49,421 nt of DNA from Sulfurovum sp. (GTDB lineage: Bacteria; Campylobacterota; Campylobacteria; Campylobacterales; Sulfurovaceae). A model generated the notes under the pieces. It was not told the DNA's origin. It made no database searches and worked only from the letters and a program-made list of their open reading frames with translations. The DNA lies in NCBI GenBank assembly GCA_027068435.1, contig JAMOTA010000006.1:1-49421 (forward strand), given 5' to 3'. Shown here in pieces: positions 44,429 to 49,421 of this stretch (within the stretch, counting starts at the first letter, position 1; each line of letters begins with the position of its first letter). A program made the translations under genes and the position numbers.

Positions 44429-45172
44429 ATGAAATTTTCTGGGAATAATGTATTGGTTACGGGTGCAAGTAGGGGAATCGGTGCAGAGATAGCAAAAGGT
44501 TTAGCTGGTATGGGACTTAAAGTATGGGTGAACTATCGTAGTGGCGAAGCAGAAGCTAATGCAGTAAAAGCAGCTATAGAAGCAGAAGGGGGAAAGGCTG
44601 AAGTGATAGGCTTTGATGTAAGCGATGAAGATGCATTTACCTCTGCTATAAAAAGTATTGTTACAGAAGATGGTGCACTCTCTTACCTTGTAAATAATGC
44701 AGGTATTACTAAAGATAAACTAGCAATGCGTATGAAGACAGATGAGTTTATGGATGTAATCAATGCAAACTTAAAGTCAACATTTATAGGCTGTAGAGAG
44801 GCTGTTAAAGTGATGAGCAAAAAACGTTTTGGTTCGGTAGTAAATATTGCATCTATTGTAGGTGAAACAGGTAATGCAGGACAGACAAACTACGCTGCGA
44901 GTAAAGGGGGAACTATAGCGATGACTAAAAGTTTTGCTATGGAAGCTGCTCCAAGAGGTATCCGTTTTAATACCATCACTCCAGGCTTCATAGCTACAGA
45001 GATGACTGAAGTTCTTAAAGATGAGGTAAAAGATAGTTTTACTGCAAAGATACCTATGGCAAGATTTGGTAACCCAAGTGAAGTAGCTGACGCAGTAGCA
45101 TTTTTACTCTCAGACCATGCCTCATATATTACTGGTGAAACATTGAAGGTGAATGGTGGAATGTTAATGTAG
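44429..45172 (+). CDS. fabG: 3-oxoacyl-ACP reductase
   Basis: A 247-residue short-chain dehydrogenase for the first reduction step of fatty acid elongation. NADP-binding T-G-A-S-R-G-I-G near residues 11-18, N-N-A-G near 89-92, catalytic S and Y-A-A-S-K-G near 151-156, and the G-N-P-S-E-V-A and final G-G-M segments agree with FabG. No acpP or fabF follows within the window, but length and motifs favour FabG over other SDRs. Confidence 0.88.
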   Translation: MKFSGNNVLVTGASRGIGAEIAKGLAGMGLKVWVNYRSGEAEANAVKAAIEAEGGKAEVIGFDVSDEDAFTSAIKSIVTEDGALSYLVNNAGITKDKLAMRMKTDEFMDVINANLKSTFIGCREAVKVMSKKRFGSVVNIASIVGETGNAGQTNYAASKGGTIAMTKSFAMEAAPRGIRFNTITPGFIATEMTEVLKDEVKDSFTAKIPMARFGNPSEVADAVAFLLSDHASYITGETLKVNGGMLM

Positions 45173-45185
45173 TTTCATCTGGATT

Positions 45186-45851
45186 TTAGTTAGAAACTAG
45201 AAGATATTTTTTTACTAAATACCATAATAATAAAAAGAGAGCTATAACGGTAAATCCTGTGATGATTGTATCGTTATACTCGATAAGAACTGCTTCAAAG
45301 TTTTTAATAAGATATACCCAAATAGTAATGGCAATAAGTGTACTAAAAAGTACAACACTTAGCGTTTTTAAGTGATTAAAACCGATAAGAAATCCTATAA
45401 AACTTCCTACAACTGGACCTGTCATAGCAAATGGTGTTATGACAAATAAAAGTAACCCAACCACCCCATACTGTTTTATAAGTGGTTTATACTTTACTGC
45501 ACTCTGCTTAGATTTATTTAAAAAGTTGCTAAGTGGTTTGTAGGAGATAAGGTCGAGCTTTCTCCATGAAAGTACAAAGAGTGGGTACAAAATAAGTACC
45601 ATAATAGATTCAATAAAAAGATTAAAAAAGATAAGTAATGTAATATCTATTTGCGAAGCAATGCCTATAGAGAGTCCAGCCATTCTTCCAAAAATAATAT
45701 TTGTAGCAGTAATACTCAGTATAGGTTGAAGATAAGTTGGGAAAAGAAGTGAACTCAAAAGTACAAGTATAAAAAAAAGTCCCAAGAGGCTAAGACCTAA
45801 AATTAAAATTTTACTCTCTTTGTATGCAAATAATGAATGTTCTGTTTTCAA
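45186..45851 (-). CDS. COG2426-like small multidrug-export family membrane protein
   Basis: A 221-residue protein with about five or six helices, and the G-P-V-V-G-S-F-I-G-F-L-I-G-F near residues 144-157 typical of the putative small multidrug export family (Sm_multidrug_ex). The name is historical, and transport activity is not established. Single gene, convergent with fabG, divergent from the two-component system. Confidence 0.6.
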   Translation of the reverse strand: MKTEHSLFAYKESKILILGLSLLGLFFILVLLSSLLFPTYLQPILSITATNIIFGRMAGLSIGIASQIDITLLIFFNLFIESIMVLILYPLFVLSWRKLDLISYKPLSNFLNKSKQSAVKYKPLIKQYGVVGLLLFVITPFAMTGPVVGSFIGFLIGFNHLKTLSVVLFSTLIAITIWVYLIKNFEAVLIEYNDTIITGFTVIALFLLLWYLVKKYLLVSN

Positions 45852-45908
45852 AAGGAAACCCTAGCGTTATATTGAGTGAAGATTATACCATGATAAATAG
45901 TTTTGAGG

Positions 45909-45914
45909 TATAAT
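45909..45914 (+). promoter_or_regulatory. -10 box of the two-component operon
   Basis: TATAAT, 34 bases before the chosen TTG start of the response regulator. Transcription would begin close to 45921, which argues against the ATG at 45922 as the start codon. Confidence 0.6.
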
Positions 45915-45942
45915 AATTTTAATGACTAAAAAAGGATACACT

Positions 45943-46596
45943 TTGGCACGAATACTTATATTGGAAGATGATAAGTTGTTTAATGAGACATTAGAGGATT
46001 TTTTAGAGGAGGAAGGTTATACCATCTCTTGTGCTTTAGATCCTTATACTGCTCTTGATTTAAGCTATAAACAGGTATTTGACTTGTATCTTTTTGATGT
46101 AAATCTTCCTTATGAAAATGGTTTTGATTTACTTGAAAAACTACGTTCTAGTGGTGATATGACACCTACTATATTTTTAACCTCAAGAGATGATAAAGAT
46201 TCTGTTACTCAAGGTTTTACCATGGGTGCAGATGATTATATGAAAAAACCTATTGACCTTGATGAACTTCTTCTTCGTATGCAAGCAGTTCTGCGTCGTC
46301 AAGTGAGAAAAGAGCGTATAAATATAGGAGATTATAGTTTAGATACCTTAGCAAAAATACTCTATAGTGATGACAAAGAATTAGAGGTGACACAAAAAGC
46401 CATAGAACTTTTAGTTTTATTAGTTCAATCTGATGGTGAAGTGGTAAGTAGTGAAGAGATAAAAAATAGACTCTGGGCTGCGAGTCAAAATGCTAGTGAC
46501 GGTTCTTTAAGAGTTTATATTACTCAATTAAAAAAATATTTTCCTACACAAATCTCCAATGTACGTGGTATAGGATACCGATGGTTAAAAGATTAA
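45943..46596 (+). CDS. OmpR-type response regulator
   Basis: I choose TTG at 45943, with AAAAGGA six bases before it (217 residues). The receiver has D9-D10, phosphorylation site D52 (L-F-D-V-N-L-P), T80 and K102; a winged-helix DNA-binding domain follows (about 125-217, ending R-G-I-G-Y-R-W). It pairs with the histidine kinase that starts on the base after its stop. Target genes unknown; the outer membrane protein and adhesin genes downstream are candidates. Confidence 0.9.
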   Translation: MARILILEDDKLFNETLEDFLEEEGYTISCALDPYTALDLSYKQVFDLYLFDVNLPYENGFDLLEKLRSSGDMTPTIFLTSRDDKDSVTQGFTMGADDYMKKPIDLDELLLRMQAVLRRQVRKERINIGDYSLDTLAKILYSDDKELEVTQKAIELLVLLVQSDGEVVSSEEIKNRLWAASQNASDGSLRVYITQLKKYFPTQISNVRGIGYRWLKD

Positions 46597-47454
46597 ATGT
46601 TTAAAGGTAAACAAAATATTTTATTGGCAACGCTTAGTTATTTGTCAAGTGTAGCAGTACTTTTAAGCTTTTTGTATTGGTTTTTAAAAAATGAAGGATT
46701 TACAGAAAACAATTTTCTTTTAGCAGGACTAATGGTGCTTTTTTTAGCTACAGGTTGGGGTTATATTATCTCTTCACATCTTTTAGCACCTAAAGCAGAC
46801 TTAGATGCAAACCTATCTATTATAATTTCTGAAATACTTCATGAGCTTAATATTCCACTTTCAACGATAAAAGCTAATACTACGTTACTTAAAAAACGTA
46901 TAGAAGATGAAAAAAGCTTAAAACGTATAGGACGTATAGAGGCTTCATCTTTACGGTTAGATAGACTCTATAAAGAGTTGGTATATAGTATAAAAAAAGA
47001 GATACATCCTATAGAAAAAGAGCAACTGCTTTTAGAACCACTATTACGTGAACGTATAGAGACATTAGAAGCATTTGGAAGAAATAAGTTTATTTTAGAG
47101 GTAGAAACATTATATATAGAGATAGATAGAATAGGTTTTGAAAAGATGATAGATAACCTCTTGATGAATGCAATGAAATACTCCTCAAAAGAGTCTTTGA
47201 TTCAAGTAAAACTTACTAAAAATACTCTCATGATTATAGATGAAGGTATAGGTATGGATGAAACTGAACTTTTAAGTGTGTATGAACGTTATTATCAAGG
47301 AGATAAAAGAAAAGAGGGAGAAGGGATAGGGCTTGCATTAGTGAAAGCATACTGTAATGAAGAAGGTATAGATATACAAATCATATCTGAAAAATCTGTG
47401 GGTACAACTATACGTTTGAATTTTGATAAAGTTGTAAATATATACAAAATTTAA
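46597..47454 (+). CDS. Sensor histidine kinase
   Basis: A 285-residue kinase with two N-terminal helices (about 9-30 and 41-60) separated by a very short loop, so it has no sizeable periplasmic sensor domain. The phospho-acceptor is H82 in L-H-E-L-N-I-P-L; the N box N191 (L-L-M-N-A-M-K-Y), and G boxes D-E-G-I-G-M (215-220) and G-E-G-I-G-L-A (241-247) are intact. It phosphorylates the regulator just upstream. It may sense within the membrane. Confidence 0.9.
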   Translation: MFKGKQNILLATLSYLSSVAVLLSFLYWFLKNEGFTENNFLLAGLMVLFLATGWGYIISSHLLAPKADLDANLSIIISEILHELNIPLSTIKANTTLLKKRIEDEKSLKRIGRIEASSLRLDRLYKELVYSIKKEIHPIEKEQLLLEPLLRERIETLEAFGRNKFILEVETLYIEIDRIGFEKMIDNLLMNAMKYSSKESLIQVKLTKNTLMIIDEGIGMDETELLSVYERYYQGDKRKEGEGIGLALVKAYCNEEGIDIQIISEKSVGTTIRLNFDKVVNIYKI

Positions 47455-47534
47455 AATCAATTCTAATTTTTTTGTGTATAATTTAGCATTATGGTATTTT
47501 TTGAAAATTTTATATCCATAAAAAGGAGAAATAG

Positions 47535-48158
47535 ATGAAGTTAAATAATTTAATGGTATTAGGTCTGATTATGTCAGTAGGATATGCAGGTGGCACTACT
47601 AAACCAGCATTAGACAAGCCTTTAGAGATAGCAAAGGTAGATAATAAGTATTTTATCAATATTGCAGGAGGAGGGGCTTTTTTAAATGTAGATAATGTAT
47701 TAAGTTTAAATACTACATTTGCAGATGGAGCACTTGATGATAGTGGAACAGTTGGAGAGGTAGCGTTTGGATATAGATATAGTAAAAATATTTTTACTAC
47801 TTTAGCTGTTCAAAGAACTATGCTTGATATAGCAGATATAGATAATATTTATCTAAGTGTTAACTATCAATATGCAGATGTATTTGCAAAACCTTATATT
47901 GGCGCTTTAATAGGATATAGTAAATTAACATGGTCAGAAGACCCTTCGGTGATTATTCTCAATAAAGATTTAACATCTGAAGGTGCTACATATGGTATGC
48001 AAGCAGGAGTAGAATACAATTTAAATGATGATTGGGCAATCTCTGGAAAATATCAATTTATGAAATATGATCATACAACAGATATCCGTGATGGTGCAAG
48101 TAATATTGAACATACTTATGGACAAAATATATTAATGGGAGTTAATTATGAATTTTAA
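47535..48158 (+). CDS. Outer membrane beta-barrel protein
   Basis: A 207-residue exported protein (signal peptide about 1-19) with alternating amphipathic strands through the length and a final aromatic residue (N-Y-E-F), as in OmpW/OmpA-like porin folds. G-E-V-A-F-G-Y-R-Y-S and Y-N-L-N-D-D-W-A-I-S-G-K-Y-Q-F are typical strands with a turn. GGAG is eight bases before ATG. Its end overlaps the next gene by 11 bases. Function unknown. Confidence 0.75.
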   Translation: MKLNNLMVLGLIMSVGYAGGTTKPALDKPLEIAKVDNKYFINIAGGGAFLNVDNVLSLNTTFADGALDDSGTVGEVAFGYRYSKNIFTTLAVQRTMLDIADIDNIYLSVNYQYADVFAKPYIGALIGYSKLTWSEDPSVIILNKDLTSEGATYGMQAGVEYNLNDDWAISGKYQFMKYDHTTDIRDGASNIEHTYGQNILMGVNYEF

Positions 48159-49421
48159 AAAACTGATACAGTATCTATTTCTTTCTTTTGTAGTAGTTGG
48201 ATTACTTGCAGGTTGTGGAGGAGATTCTACGGTAGATACAGGAGATCAAAACTATATTGAACTTCTTGAAGATATAAGTGGTAATGCAAACAATATAAAT
48301 ATTACAGCAGACCAACTGAATGCAATAGAAGGTATTTCTGGTGCAGTTGATGGTGTAAATTATACTGATGCTTTAATGAATGGTGAGTATGCTGATCCTT
48401 TGAATCCAACAGCAGAAGAGGTTCAAGGCGTAGTTGATATTGTCAATACAGAAGTACCTATCTTAGAAGATTCTACCGGCAATGTTGCTGAGAATGCACT
48501 ATCTGGAACGATTATAGGTAGAGTTTCTATTGTAAGTACAGGTGCTAGTGAAATCACTGATATGATTTTAACTGGAGAAGGAAATGAAAACTTTGAAGTA
48601 GCAGTAGATGGTACGATAACAGTAAGTTCAAGTGCTTCACTTGATTTTGAAACAACACCACTATATAATCTAACAGTAAAAGCTATTAGTCCTCTAGGTA
48701 ATAGTAATAATGTATCTGTTACTATTACTGTAACGTATGTTGATGAAGACGCACCTGTATTTACCTCTTTAAATAGTGCTACAGTAGCAGAGAATCAAAC
48801 AAGTGTTATAACACTAGAAGCTACAGATGAAAATGCTATTACTTATAGTATTAGTGGTACAGATGCAGAAAGTTTTACAGTGAATGAAACAACAGGTGTT
48901 GTTACTTTTATTACGGCTCCTGACTATGAAAGTAAGCAGAGTTATGAGTTCATTGCAGAAGCAACAGATAATGCAGGTAATAAAACAACTCAATTAGTAA
49001 CTATCACTATAACAAATATAGCTGATGTAACACCAACGCTTAGTAACTCAAATGGAATTGTATCAGAAGATGTAAGAGAAGGAACAAATGTTGGTACTGT
49101 AACTATCACAAGCAGTGGTGACTCAGCTATTAGTGAGATAACACTGAGTGGTACAGGTAGTGAAAACTTTGAAGTAGCTACAGATGGTACGATTACTGTA
49201 AAAGCAGGTGCAAATATAGATTATGAAACTGCAGTTTCATATAGTTTGAATGCTATTGCAATAAATAATGCAGGAAATAGTGATAGTGTGATAGTTACTA
49301 TTACAGTAACCAATGTTGTAGATAATGTTCCTGTGTTAAATACACCAGCAAATGAGACATTTGCAGAAGATGTAGCTACAGCAGATACAACAATAACAAC
49401 AGTAACTACTGATGGTTCAAA
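48148..49421 (+). CDS. Large cadherin-repeat lipoprotein, N-terminal part (cut by window edge)
   Basis: Begins at ATG 48148 within the end of the barrel gene, with GGGAG before it. Lipobox L-L-A-G-C puts the lipidated Cys at 23. After a linker to about residue 110, there are roughly 90-residue repeats of two types: one with G-S/T-x-N-F-E-V-A-x-D-G-T-I-T-V (about 111-205 and 300-393), the other cadherin-like with T-V-A-E-N and D-Y-E (about 205-292). Such proteins are surface adhesins. At least 424 residues are in the window and the frame is open at the edge. Confidence 0.8.
   Translation, partial: MNFKKLIQYLFLSFVVVGLLAGCGGDSTVDTGDQNYIELLEDISGNANNINITADQLNAIEGISGAVDGVNYTDALMNGEYADPLNPTAEEVQGVVDIVNTEVPILEDSTGNVAENALSGTIIGRVSIVSTGASEITDMILTGEGNENFEVAVDGTITVSSSASLDFETTPLYNLTVKAISPLGNSNNVSVTITVTYVDEDAPVFTSLNSATVAENQTSVITLEATDENAITYSISGTDAESFTVNETTGVVTFITAPDYESKQSYEFIAEATDNAGNKTTQLVTITITNIADVTPTLSNSNGIVSEDVREGTNVGTVTITSSGDSAISEITLSGTGSENFEVATDGTITVKAGANIDYETAVSYSLNAIAINNAGNSDSVIVTITVTNVVDNVPVLNTPANETFAEDVATADTTITTVTTDGS

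Overview
The window looks like the chromosome of a free-living, AT-rich Campylobacterota bacterium of the Sulfurovum/Sulfurimonas kind. This rests on protein resemblance only: an HP0268-family small protein next to miaB, a short NusA, a Campylobacterota-type NrdB C-terminus, and a haem d1/denitrification locus typical of sulfur-oxidising members. No database search was possible.

Layout. 1-131: the end of an IS256-like element (terminal repeat plus the first codons of a transposase running off the window), abutting the stop codon of a TrpD2/YbiB-like gene that follows nrdB (132-2051). 2123-11546: a respiratory nitrogen-oxide locus with two related small cytochromes c, a pentahaem cytochrome c, NirJ, NirE, a Crp/Fnr regulator, a fused NirD-NirL type sirohaem decarboxylase, a precorrin-2 dehydrogenase, a TusA/DUF2249-like protein, a large NnrS/haem-copper-like membrane protein and a DUF59 Fe-S factor. 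Together NirE, the SirC/CysG-N type enzyme, NirDL and NirJ can carry uroporphyrinogen III through sirohaem to the radical-SAM step of haem d1 synthesis; nirS, nirF and nirN are not in the window. Several TTGAT-N4-ATCAA boxes sit in front of these genes, and the local regulator carries the E-T-x-S-R recognition helix that reads such boxes.

11547-26039: mostly housekeeping genes (prfB, panC, a Xer recombinase, a DUF374 acyltransferase, miaB, HP0268 family, nusA, gap-pgk-tpiA, a nadD-rsfS gene fusion, argS, tatA, gmk, and a degenerate receiver protein).

26298-34063: one tightly overlapping minus-strand operon of seven genes: TetR regulator with a 24-bp palindromic operator, TolC-like, membrane-fusion protein, RND pump, a TsdA-like dihaem cytochrome c, a thioredoxin-fold-like small protein and a 4-TM ion channel with an unusual selectivity filter. 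This combination is the best candidate here for an undescribed functional system.

34201-39239: two divergent membrane-protein clusters, HdeD-like/APC permease/EI24 on the minus strand and small protein/APC permease/two small proteins on the plus strand. 39297-39858: an internally deleted IS30-family element with perfect 27-bp ends. Then tRNA-Phe, murD-mraY, gpmI, a TerB-like gene, fabG, a COG2426-like membrane protein, a two-component system, an outer-membrane beta-barrel protein and the start of a large cadherin-repeat lipoprotein that runs off the right edge.
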